Part shown: piece after piece, positions 9,575 through 17,121 of the stretch
Layout of the letters: each line of letters begins with the position of its first letter
How positions within the stretch are numbered: position 1 is the stretch's first letter
Assembly: GCF_003610895.1 (NCBI RefSeq)
Contig: NZ_MCAS01000002.1
Coordinates: forward strand, 1 to 64,000
Length of the DNA stretch: 64,000 bases
Reading direction: 5' to 3'
Source of the DNA: Paraburkholderia fungorum
GTDB lineage: Bacteria > Pseudomonadota > Gammaproteobacteria > Burkholderiales > Burkholderiaceae
Notes under the pieces: generated by a model
What the model was told of the DNA's origin: nothing
Seen by the model: only the letters and a program-made list of their open reading frames with translations
The model's database searches: none
Program-made: the position numbers and the translations under genes

Positions 9575-11008
9575 GTGGAAAATTTCGACACTTTCTATTG
9601 CGACGGCGACTGGGTTCCCGTTGCCGGGCGTGGCAGGCTCGCGGCCTTTGACCCCTGCACGGAGCGTCAATTTGCTTCGATTGCCGTGTGTGACGCGCAC
9701 GACGTGAATGCGGCGGTTGCCGCGGCGCGGCGCGCGTTCGCAGCGTGGTCCGCGACGCCGGTTGCACAGCGCTGCGCGGCATTGAGTCGTGTCCGCGATG
9801 GTATTGCGCGGCAGATCGAAGGCTTTGCGGAGGATCTCGCGCGAGAAATCGGCGCGCCGCTTTGGGTGTCGCGGCAAATGCAGGTGCCGATGCCGTTGCG
9901 CAATCTCGAACTGGCCATCGATGCGATCGGTTCCATGGCACTTGAAACCCGTGTGGCGCACTCGCTCGTCGTGCATGAACCGATAGGCGTGGTGGCCGCC
10001 ATCACGCCATGGAATTTCCCGTTGCATCAGATTGTCGCCAAGGTCGGCGCGGCGCTCGCAGCCGGCTGCACGGTTGTTCTCAAGCCGAGCGAACTGGCGC
10101 CGCTGGCTGCCCGGCGTTTTGCCACGATCGTTCACGAAGCCGGCCTGCCGCGAGGCGTATTCAATCTCGTATGGGGCGATGGAGTGGAGACGGGCGCGGC
10201 GTTGGCGACGCATCCCGAGGTCGACATGGTGAGCTTCACTGGATCGGTAACCGGTGGGCGGGCGGTGGCGCGCGGTGCGGCCGATTCCGTGAAAAAAGTC
10301 GCGCTTGAGCTGGGTGGAAAGTCGGCCACCATTCTGCTCGACGACGCGCCGCTGGCCGACGCGGTGCCAACCGTGCTGCGCCAGTGCTTTACGAACAGCG
10401 GCCAGATTTGCGCGGCACAGACGCGCTTGCTGGTACCACAGGCTCTGCTGGGCGAAGTCGAAGCGCTATGCGAACGGCACGCCCGGGACTGGATCGTAGG
10501 CAATCCTGACAATCCGGAGACGCGCCTTGGACCGGTTGCCAACCACCGTCAGTTCGAGACTGTGCAGCGCCATATCGGTACCGCGCTGGCCGAGGGGGCC
10601 CGGCTCGTTGCCGGTGGGGCCGGCCGTCCCAGCGGTTACGACCAGGGTTACTTTGTACGGCCGACCGTGTTTTCCGCCGTGATGCCGGATATGACGCTGG
10701 CGCGTGAGGAGGTCTTTGGCCCGGTGCTGGCGCTGATGAGCTACGCAGATGAAGAAGAGGCCGTGGCGATCGCCAACAGCACGCCTTACGGGCTCTCGGG
10801 CGGCGTATGGAGCGCCGACGCGCAGCGAGCGCTCGGCATCGCCCGGCGCTTGCGCACCGGCCAGGTCGTCGTCAATGGCGCACCGCAAAATCTTGCCGCG
10901 CCGTTCGGCGGCTATCGGCAATCGGGCATCGGTCGCGAAAACGGGCGTTACGGTGTCGAAGAATTTTTCGAGTTGAAGGCAATTCAGGGAGGATGTATCC
11001 ATGCGTGA
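9575..11008 (+). CDS. Aldehyde dehydrogenase (NAD(P)+)
   Basis: A full-length 477-residue ALDH. TPWNFP (Asn147), KPSELAP (Lys170), FTGSVTGGRA (NAD loop), LELGGKS (general base Glu245) and NSGQICAA (catalytic Cys279) are all in place, as is the EEVFGPV motif. The gene begins at GTG 10 bp after the ThDP enzyme stop, with GGGGAGGGG before it. It should oxidise the aldehyde made by the ThDP enzyme to a carboxylic acid. Its last codons overlap the next gene by 8 bp, which supports translational coupling. Confidence 0.93.
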   Translation: MENFDTFYCDGDWVPVAGRGRLAAFDPCTERQFASIAVCDAHDVNAAVAAARRAFAAWSATPVAQRCAALSRVRDGIARQIEGFAEDLAREIGAPLWVSRQMQVPMPLRNLELAIDAIGSMALETRVAHSLVVHEPIGVVAAITPWNFPLHQIVAKVGAALAAGCTVVLKPSELAPLAARRFATIVHEAGLPRGVFNLVWGDGVETGAALATHPEVDMVSFTGSVTGGRAVARGAADSVKKVALELGGKSATILLDDAPLADAVPTVLRQCFTNSGQICAAQTRLLVPQALLGEVEALCERHARDWIVGNPDNPETRLGPVANHRQFETVQRHIGTALAEGARLVAGGAGRPSGYDQGYFVRPTVFSAVMPDMTLAREEVFGPVLALMSYADEEEAVAIANSTPYGLSGGVWSADAQRALGIARRLRTGQVVVNGAPQNLAAPFGGYRQSGIGRENGRYGVEEFFELKAIQGGCIHA

Positions 11009-12113
11009 CAGCAGCGAAGCGGCACTGAGGCTACCGGCCCATATCCGCGCGACGAAACCGTATCAGCCGGGTAAGCCGATCGAAACGTTGGCCCGTGAAA
11101 TAGGCGTTCAGCCAGAAGCGATCGTCAAGCTGGCCTCGAATGAAAACCCGCTCGGCATGAGCGCCGCCGCCCGTGCTGTTCTGAGCGACGCCGGCAGCGA
11201 ATTGGCCAGGTATCCCGACAACGATTGCCGTGCGCTGCTCGATGCGCTGTCGCGCAAGTTCGATGTGCCTGCCGAGTGCCTCGTGCCCGGCAATGGTTCG
11301 GAGTGCGTGCTTGGACTGGCAGCAACGGCGTTTCTTGAACCCGGGCGCAATGCGGTGTATGCGCAGTACTCGTTTCAGGCCTTCGTCAATGCCGTGCAGC
11401 GCACCGGTGCCGCCCACAAGGTGGTGCCGGCGCTCGACTACGGCTGCGACCTGGACGCGATGCTCGCTGCTCTTGACGACGATACCGCACTCGTTTATCT
11501 CGCCAATCCGGGCAATCCGACCGGCTCGTTCGTCCCGGGCGCGGCGCTGGAACGCTTCATCGCCGCTGTGCCGAGCCATATCCCGGTACTGCTCGACGAG
11601 GCGTATAGCGAGTATTTACCGGTCGAGGACCGCTATAACAGCCTGGCATGGGTGCGGCGCTTTCCCAATCTGATCGTGACCCGAACGTTTTCGAAGGCGT
11701 ATGGACTGGCCGGCTTGCGGGTTGGGTACGGTGTTGCGCAGGCGCCGTTGGCGGCATTGCTGAACCGTATCCGACCCGCGTTCGTTGTGACGGCATTGGC
11801 GGAGCAAGCAGCGGTCGCCGCGCTTGATGACGAGATTTTTCTTGCACGCAGTTGCACCGAAAACCAGAAGGGAGTGGCCCAACTCTATGCGGGCTTCGAG
11901 GCCCTGGGCTTGCACTACCTGCCGTCGCGCGCCAACTTTGTTCTCGTCAAGGTCGGGGACGCGGCGGCGGTCAATGCCAGTCTGTTGCGCCAGGGTGTCA
12001 TCGTTCGGCCGGTTGGGGTTTATGGCTTGCCGGAATGGCTGCGGATTTCGGTCGGCACGCAAGCGGAGAACCTGCGGTGTCTGGCCGCCTTGCGAAACGC
12101 GGTTCAAGGTTGA
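11001..12113 (+). CDS. HisC-like PLP aminotransferase (fold type I)
   Basis: The 370-residue protein resembles histidinol-phosphate aminotransferase: KLASNENPLG at the N-terminus, NPGNPTGS, LLDEAYSEY and the PLP lysine Lys232 in TRTFSKAYGLAGLRVGYG. HisC paralogues outside his operons often transaminate aromatic or other amino acids. Here it overlaps the ALDH gene by 8 bp and ends an import/decarboxylase/dehydrogenase operon. It may feed the pathway by turning an amino acid into the 2-oxo acid used by the ThDP enzyme. A GGGAGG ribosome site lies just upstream of its ATG. I leave the symbol blank since it is unlikely to be the biosynthetic hisC. Confidence 0.88.
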   Translation: MRDSSEAALRLPAHIRATKPYQPGKPIETLAREIGVQPEAIVKLASNENPLGMSAAARAVLSDAGSELARYPDNDCRALLDALSRKFDVPAECLVPGNGSECVLGLAATAFLEPGRNAVYAQYSFQAFVNAVQRTGAAHKVVPALDYGCDLDAMLAALDDDTALVYLANPGNPTGSFVPGAALERFIAAVPSHIPVLLDEAYSEYLPVEDRYNSLAWVRRFPNLIVTRTFSKAYGLAGLRVGYGVAQAPLAALLNRIRPAFVVTALAEQAAVAALDDEIFLARSCTENQKGVAQLYAGFEALGLHYLPSRANFVLVKVGDAAAVNASLLRQGVIVRPVGVYGLPEWLRISVGTQAENLRCLAALRNAVQG

Positions 12114-12212
12114 GCGCGGCATCGGCAAAGCTGTATGGAGATCGTCATGACCGCGCGGGACGCCGCAGTTGAGATAGTGATTGCGTTTTTTTGATCGAAA
12201 GACATCCAATGG

Positions 12213-12227
12213 TTGTTCGTCGTACAA
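12213..12227. promoter_or_regulatory. TetR-type operator overlapping a -10 box, upstream of the phosphotriesterase gene
   Basis: TTGTTCGTCGTACAA is a near-palindrome with TTGT and ACAA arms and matching inner C/G pairs. The overlapping TACAAT at 12223-12228 is a good -10 hexamer. Near-identical sites lie at 14331 and 17019, and perfect-arm versions at 14426 and 14447, all around the TetR gene at 13447-14256. Binding here should block RNA polymerase. Confidence 0.7.
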
Positions 12228-12316
12228 TAAAATGTATGTCCAGTGATTTTGTCCAGTAGCCTGGAGATAACACGGGCCTCGCCACTTCATCCCGCACCCA
12301 CACACCGGGAGGGGAA

Positions 12317-13438
12317 GTGCCAGGCACCGGAAAGCGTTCTGCTGTTCCGGGGACGATTTTTGTCGACCAACGACCCTACATGGATTTCTGCAAGATGAAT
12401 GATCTCGCCTCACGGAAGGGCCGCATCCAGACAGTGCTCGGCCTGATCGATCCGCACGATCTTGGGCCGGCATTGATGCACGAGCATCTGCTGATCGATC
12501 TCGTGCCCCCAAAACTGGCCGAAGACGCCGACCACGACCAGACCGAGATCGACCTGTGCAATTGCTGGAAGATCAACTACGGTCAGGTACCGTCGCTGAA
12601 GAACTACCGGCTCGACCAGAAGGACGTGGCCGTCGAAGAGTTGCTGGAAATGCGCGCGGCGGGCGGCAGCGCGATTGTCGATCTGACGACCGGCGGGCTA
12701 AAACCCGATCCACAGGGCCTTGCGCAGATTTCGCGCGAAGCCGGCGTACACGTCGTGATGGGGTGTGGCCACTATGTCCACGAGTATCAGGACGCGGCCA
12801 ATGCGCACCGCTCGATCGACGATTTCGCGAGCGAGATGATCGGCCAGATCACTGAAGGCGCGTGGGGCACGCAGGTGCGCGCGGGCATTATCGGGGAGAT
12901 AGGCTGCCAGTCGCCGTGGACGGAGCAGGAGAAGCGGGTTGTGCAGGGCGCGTTGATCGCCCAGCAGGAAACCGGTGCGGCGCTGAACATTCATCCCGGC
13001 CGCCATGCGGAGCAGCCGCAGGAAGTGATCGATACGATCAGGAGCCTTGGCTACCCGGTCGAACGCGTCATCATCAGCCACATCGATCGTACGATTTTCG
13101 ACGACACGAGGCTCCTGAGGCTTGCCGATTCAGGCTGCGTAATTGAGCTCGATCTGTTTGGCTGGGAGCAAAGCGCGTATCCGATGTCGGATATCGACAT
13201 GCCTAACGACGGCGCGCGGCTGCGCATGGTGCGCACGCTGCTCGATCACGGCCACGCGGAGCAAGTGCTGATCAGCCACGACATTTGCACCCGCACGCGC
13301 CTTGGGCGTTATGGCGGGCACGGTTATCAGCACATTTTTGCCAATATCGTGCCGCGCATGCTGCGGCGCGATTTCACGCAGGACGAGATCGATACGCTCC
13401 TTACGCGTAATCCGCGCCGCCTTCTGACTTTCGTCTAG
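12317..13438 (+). CDS. Phosphotriesterase-family metal-dependent hydrolase
   Basis: The amidohydrolase-superfamily barrel shows the phosphotriesterase family ligand set: LMHEHLL (first two His), GEIGC (Glu where PTE has the bridging carboxylated Lys), NIHPGRH (His), ISHIDRT (His) and ISHDICTRT (Asp). Members include lactonases and phospho- or carboxyl-ester hydrolases; the substrate here is unknown. The GTG at 12317 is preceded by GGGAGGGGAA, which favours it. ATGs at 12380 or 12395 would drop an N-terminal tail before the family core. It lies behind a TetR-type operator at 12213 and converges with the TetR gene, 8 bp away. Confidence 0.87.
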   Translation: MPGTGKRSAVPGTIFVDQRPYMDFCKMNDLASRKGRIQTVLGLIDPHDLGPALMHEHLLIDLVPPKLAEDADHDQTEIDLCNCWKINYGQVPSLKNYRLDQKDVAVEELLEMRAAGGSAIVDLTTGGLKPDPQGLAQISREAGVHVVMGCGHYVHEYQDAANAHRSIDDFASEMIGQITEGAWGTQVRAGIIGEIGCQSPWTEQEKRVVQGALIAQQETGAALNIHPGRHAEQPQEVIDTIRSLGYPVERVIISHIDRTIFDDTRLLRLADSGCVIELDLFGWEQSAYPMSDIDMPNDGARLRMVRTLLDHGHAEQVLISHDICTRTRLGRYGGHGYQHIFANIVPRMLRRDFTQDEIDTLLTRNPRRLLTFV

Positions 13439-13446
13439 CGCTCAGG

Positions 13447-14256
13447 TCAGTTCGCAAGCACCCGCTCGATACCCGCAATCGCGACCTCGACGAAGGCCTC
13501 GAAGCTTGAATCGAGCGGCACGTCGCTGCCGCTTTGCCAGCGCACGATAAACGCATGGTTCGCAAGAGCGGGCAGATGACGCGCGAGCGTCGGATATTCG
13601 AGCGCCCGGATTGCGTGGACTTTTTCCTGCAACTGGTTCGCCCAGGTGGACAGGTCGTCGGTAGGTAGCGGTGCGAATTCGAGCGTCGCGAAGCCGACCA
13701 TGCTGGCAATCACCACGTTATACATCTCGACGAGCCGTGCCTCGTCGCAGCCCGCATCGAGCAGCACCGCAAGGATCCGGTCGATCAGCAACGGGCTCAG
13801 GCTCGCGTTGGAGACAAGCTGCGCGCCGACAAGTTGCGCGACATTCGGATGCTGTTGCACGGCCTTGCGATAGCGGCGGAACAGTTCGCGAAGCCAGTCC
13901 TGCCAGTTGAGCTTGCCGAGCTCCGGTGTGACGCCCGCCATGGTCTGCTCGACCACTGCCGCAAGCAGTGCATCGCGGTTCGGCACGTGCCAGTACACCG
14001 CGGTGGGATAAACGTCGAGCTGACGCGCCACCTCGCGCAGGCTAAATGCCGTCAGACCGTTCTGGTCGATCTGCTCGATGGCTGCCGCGACGATCCTGTC
14101 GCGGGTCAACGCCTTGTCTACGGGCGCGGTTTTTTTCTTTGCGGCGACGCCCGCGCGCTTGCCCGCAGCCGCTTTCACGACGGTCTTTGCTGCTTTTTTT
14201 GCTGCCGCTTTGCCGGTTCCGGCGGTGGCTTCCTGCCTGGTCGTTCTTGTCGTCAC
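13447..14256 (-). CDS. TetR/AcrR regulator with a Lys/Ala-rich histone-H1-like N-terminal tail
   Basis: After a basic tail of about 45 residues rich in AAAKKAAK, KAAAGKRAG and AAKKKTAP motifs comes a standard TetR helix-turn-helix (LTRDRIVAAAIEQIDQNG... SLREVARQLDVYPTAVYWHV) and an all-helical ligand domain. An in-frame ATG at 14331 exists, but the operator at 14331-14345 and its TACAAT box would place transcription start downstream of it, so I choose the GTG at 14256. The five operator-like palindromes nearby make it the probable repressor of its own gene and of the phosphotriesterase, porin/symporter and aminotransferase/amidase transcripts. Confidence 0.88.
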   Translation of the reverse strand: MTTRTTRQEATAGTGKAAAKKAAKTVVKAAAGKRAGVAAKKKTAPVDKALTRDRIVAAAIEQIDQNGLTAFSLREVARQLDVYPTAVYWHVPNRDALLAAVVEQTMAGVTPELGKLNWQDWLRELFRRYRKAVQQHPNVAQLVGAQLVSNASLSPLLIDRILAVLLDAGCDEARLVEMYNVVIASMVGFATLEFAPLPTDDLSTWANQLQEKVHAIRALEYPTLARHLPALANHAFIVRWQSGSDVPLDSSFEAFVEVAIAGIERVLAN

Positions 14257-14330
14257 GTGGGACCTGTATGGGGAGGAGCCCCGGAGCGGCCGGCAGGCGG
14301 ACGGACGGGGCGGGTTGCACAAGGGTTTCA

Positions 14331-14345
14331 TTGTATACCGAACAA
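14331..14345. promoter_or_regulatory. TetR-type operator in the tetR promoter (autoregulation)
   Basis: The minus-strand sequence TTGTTCGGTATACAA matches the sites at 12213 and 17019 at most positions, with TTGT and ACAA arms kept. On the minus strand it overlaps TACAAT, a likely -10 box for the TetR gene. The dyad is weaker inside the arms than at 14426. Confidence 0.62.
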
Positions 14346-14425
14346 CAGTCTCTTCATCGCGACGCCGCCAGTCCTTCGGTCATTTCCTGGTTGCATTTCT
14401 ATTTTGATCGCCATATAACGTCCAC

Positions 14426-14440
14426 TTGTTCACTGAACAA
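14426..14440. promoter_or_regulatory. Perfect palindromic operator upstream of the porin gene
   Basis: TTGTTCACTGAACAA is a perfect 15-bp palindrome (seven paired positions around one centre base). It shares TTGTTC with the sites at 12213 and 17019. Its centre is 22 bp, about two helical turns, from the centre of the second palindrome at 14447-14463, so two dimers could bind on one face of the DNA. Confidence 0.72.
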
Positions 14441-14446
14441 TGAAAA

Positions 14447-14463
14447 AATGTTCATGGAACATT
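14447..14463. promoter_or_regulatory. Second palindromic operator upstream of the porin gene
   Basis: AATGTTCATGGAACATT has seven of eight arm positions paired. It carries the TGTTC/GAACA core of the neighbouring site. It lies about 60 bp before the porin start, probably near the transcription start. Confidence 0.65.
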
Positions 14464-14521
14464 GAAATTCACTGATGCCGGCCAGCCGGTACATTTTTCA
14501 CGACGGGTAGGGGAGATCTTC

Positions 14522-15607
14522 ATGAAATGGAAGGCTTTTGGGGGTGTGCTTGGTCTGATGGCAGCGAGCGCCGCCGTGCACGCGCAATCGACAGTCACGT
14601 TGTATGGCCTCATCGACGATGGTTTGACCTTCGTATCCAACCAGGGCGGTCATCAGGCGTACCGGATGGACGACAGCATCAGTCAGGGTGACCGCTTCGG
14701 TTTCAAGGGCACGGAAGATCTCGGCGGCGGCTTCAAGGCGATCTTTAACCTGGAGGGCGGTTTCAACCCGAACACCGGCGCCTCGCGTCAAGGGGGACTC
14801 GAGTTCGGGCGCCAGGCATTTGTCGGTTTGCAGAACGACCGCTACGGGACGGTGGAACTGGGCCGCACCTACGATCAGATGACCACGACCCTGATTCGCT
14901 ACCACTCGGGCTACTGGTCGGGCATCTACGCGTTCGATACCGGCGACCATGACCGCATCTCCGGAAACTGGCTGAATAACGCCGTGACCTACGTCAGCCC
15001 GGATCTGCGCGGACTGCACTTTGCCGCGCAGTACAGCTTCAATTCGCTCAGTGCGCCGGCCAACAATTACGGCGCCGCGTACAGCCTCAGCGCGACATAC
15101 GAGCACGGCCCGTTCAGCATTGGGGCCGCGACTACCAGCATTCACAGCTACACGGTGACGCCCGGCAGCAGTTTCGGCGTGAGCAGTTTCCTCGGTACCA
15201 ATGTGGCCTTTTCGTCGAAGGCGATTGTGGTCGACCGCTACCGGACAGCCGGCATCGGCACCTCGTACAACTTCGGTCCGTTTGGCCTGTCGGGGCTTTA
15301 CACCAATACGCACTACGAGTCGGGCGCGAACGCCATCACGATGCAAAGCTTCAATGCGGTCGCGCACGCCTATTTGCGGCAGGACCTGCTGCTGGCGGGT
15401 GGTTACGGCTACTCGAAGATGTCGCCGTATCAATGGAACGAGTTCAATGCCGTGCTCGATTACCTGCTCTCGAAGCGCACCGACGTCTACGTGAGCGCGA
15501 ACTACGACAAGGCGAACGGCGGCGCGCGCGCCACGCTGGTCACGCTGCCGATCTCGGGGAACGATAAACAGCTCGCGCTGCGCATCGGCATGCGCCACAA
15601 GTTCTGA
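14522..15607 (+). CDS. Gram-negative general porin (Porin_4/OmpC-like)
   Basis: A 361-residue outer-membrane porin. A cleavable signal (MKWKAFGGVLGLMAASAAVHAQ) is followed by STVTLYGLIDDGL, FGFKGTEDLGGGFKAIF and GRQAFVGLQNDRYGTVELGR, the typical first strands of Burkholderiales trimeric porins. It ends in a final strand with C-terminal Phe (GMRHKF), as expected for BAM recognition. The ATG at 14522 has GGTAGGGGAG upstream. It sits directly behind two TetR-type palindromes and before a proton symporter, so it is probably the outer-membrane part of a substrate uptake route. Confidence 0.93.
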   Translation: MKWKAFGGVLGLMAASAAVHAQSTVTLYGLIDDGLTFVSNQGGHQAYRMDDSISQGDRFGFKGTEDLGGGFKAIFNLEGGFNPNTGASRQGGLEFGRQAFVGLQNDRYGTVELGRTYDQMTTTLIRYHSGYWSGIYAFDTGDHDRISGNWLNNAVTYVSPDLRGLHFAAQYSFNSLSAPANNYGAAYSLSATYEHGPFSIGAATTSIHSYTVTPGSSFGVSSFLGTNVAFSSKAIVVDRYRTAGIGTSYNFGPFGLSGLYTNTHYESGANAITMQSFNAVAHAYLRQDLLLAGGYGYSKMSPYQWNEFNAVLDYLLSKRTDVYVSANYDKANGGARATLVTLPISGNDKQLALRIGMRHKF

Positions 15608-15697
15608 TTTGCACCGTCACCACCCCTGACTGACACACCGACATGCCGGCCCGTTTCGCCCGCATGTCTCAACTCACATGACATGCCGGAAGCGACT

Positions 15698-16999
15698 ATG
15701 AACAGCACCTCATACCACGCACGATCCATAGAGGCCGCTCCGCCCGCGATGAACAGGGCCGAACAACGACGCGCGATCGGCGCGGGCATGGTCGGCTATA
15801 TCCTCGAGTGGTTCGACTTTGGCGTCTATGGCTTTCTTGCCGCGATCATTGCCAGGAATTTCTTTCCATCGACCGACGACTTCACTTCATTGCTGGCGTC
15901 GTTTGCCGTGTTCGGCGTGGGCTTTGTCGCGCGACCGATCGGCAGTCTCGTGCTGGGTCGCATCGCCGATGTGCGTGGCCGCCACATCACGCTCGCGATG
16001 ACGATGATCCTGATGGCCGTCAGCACGGTCGCGATCGGGTTGCTGCCGACCTATGAGCGGATTGGCATCTGGGCCCCCGTTCTGCTGGTTCTGGCACGAC
16101 TGGTTCAGGGCTTTGCCGCAGGCGGCGAGTGGGGTACGGCCGCGGCGTTCCTGGTCGAGTGGGGCGGCGCGAACCGGCGTGGATTCTTTGGCGCATTCCA
16201 GCAATCCAGCATTTCCGCGGGTCTGCTGCTCGGCTCGCTGGCCGCCGCGATCCTCAGCAGCGCGTTGAGCAACGACGCGCTTTCCTCGTGGGGCTGGCGC
16301 CTTCCGTTTCTTCTTGGCGCCTTGCTCGGACCGGTCGGCATGTACGTGCGACGGCGCGTGCAGGAGTCTCCCGCATATGAAAGCGGTGCGTCGCATGCGG
16401 CGTCGCTCAGCCGCGGCCAGTTTGCGAAATCGGTCTTTCACGCGTTTTCGTTCGTGATTTTCTGGGCGGTGAGTTCGTACATGGTCGCGGTCTACATGCC
16501 GACTTTCGCGACCAAGTATGCGCATATTTCTCGCACGCAGGCATTGTGGACCAGCACCGCATCGCTCGCGACCGTCATGATCGGCGCACCGCTGATGGGC
16601 GCGCTATCGGATCGCATCGGCCGCAAGCCCGTGTTGCTCACCAGTTGCGTGTTCTTCCTGTTGCTGTCGTATCCGCTCTATGGGTTGATCGTGTCAGGCA
16701 TCAGCTTCATGACGTTCTTCTGGACCCAGTTGCTGATGAACATCGTGTTCACGATGTACTCCGGTGCCGGTCCCGCGTCGCTCGCGGAAATGTTTCCGAC
16801 GCGTGTGCGCTCGACAGGCGTGTCGTTCGGCGGCGCGCTGGCCACCATTCTCGGCGGCTTCTCGCCGTTCCTGACGACGTGGACGATCTCGTCCACCGGC
16901 GCCGCCGCGAATGCCGGCTGGCTGCTGGCGGGCAGCGCGCTGTTCACGTTGCCCGCGCTCATCCTGATGAAGGATCGCGCCCGCCAGCAGACGATCTGA
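15698..16999 (+). CDS. MHS-family (MFS) metabolite:proton symporter
   Basis: This 433-residue, 12-helix symporter begins helix 1 with GAGMVGYILEWFDFGVYGF and has RIADVRGRHITLA in loop 2-3, the MHS pattern. The conserved LAEMFPTRVRSTG motif is in the second half. The ATG at 15698 has GGAAG just upstream; an ATG 15 bp earlier is possible. It follows the porin by 90 bp and probably shares its promoter and TetR control. Together they would move the substrate across both membranes to the aminotransferase and amidase encoded next. Confidence 0.9.
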   Translation: MNSTSYHARSIEAAPPAMNRAEQRRAIGAGMVGYILEWFDFGVYGFLAAIIARNFFPSTDDFTSLLASFAVFGVGFVARPIGSLVLGRIADVRGRHITLAMTMILMAVSTVAIGLLPTYERIGIWAPVLLVLARLVQGFAAGGEWGTAAAFLVEWGGANRRGFFGAFQQSSISAGLLLGSLAAAILSSALSNDALSSWGWRLPFLLGALLGPVGMYVRRRVQESPAYESGASHAASLSRGQFAKSVFHAFSFVIFWAVSSYMVAVYMPTFATKYAHISRTQALWTSTASLATVMIGAPLMGALSDRIGRKPVLLTSCVFFLLLSYPLYGLIVSGISFMTFFWTQLLMNIVFTMYSGAGPASLAEMFPTRVRSTGVSFGGALATILGGFSPFLTTWTISSTGAAANAGWLLAGSALFTLPALILMKDRARQQTI

Positions 17000-17018
17000 T
17001 TCCGTCGCCGAATCTTTG

Positions 17019-17033
17019 TTGTTCGGTGTACAA
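17019..17033. promoter_or_regulatory. TetR-type operator overlapping a -10 box, upstream of the class III aminotransferase
   Basis: TTGTTCGGTGTACAA, followed by TAAAAT, nearly repeats the site at 12213 (TTGTTCGTCGTACAA then TAAAAT). TACAAT at 17029-17034 is a good -10 hexamer in the same relative place. The gene starts 88 bp downstream. The shared promoter architecture is strong evidence for co-regulation with the phosphotriesterase gene. Confidence 0.7.
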
Positions 17034-17121
17034 TAAAATCATTGTTTGTAGATAAAATATTCCGTGCGGCACGAGCGCTGCCGCACGAAAATTACTGTTC
17101 CACGATGCAGGGCACCTTGAA

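Noticed and set aside
11001..12113. Biosynthetic hisC
   Set aside because: No his genes nearby; overlap with an aldehyde dehydrogenase points to catabolism, so the symbol was withheld.
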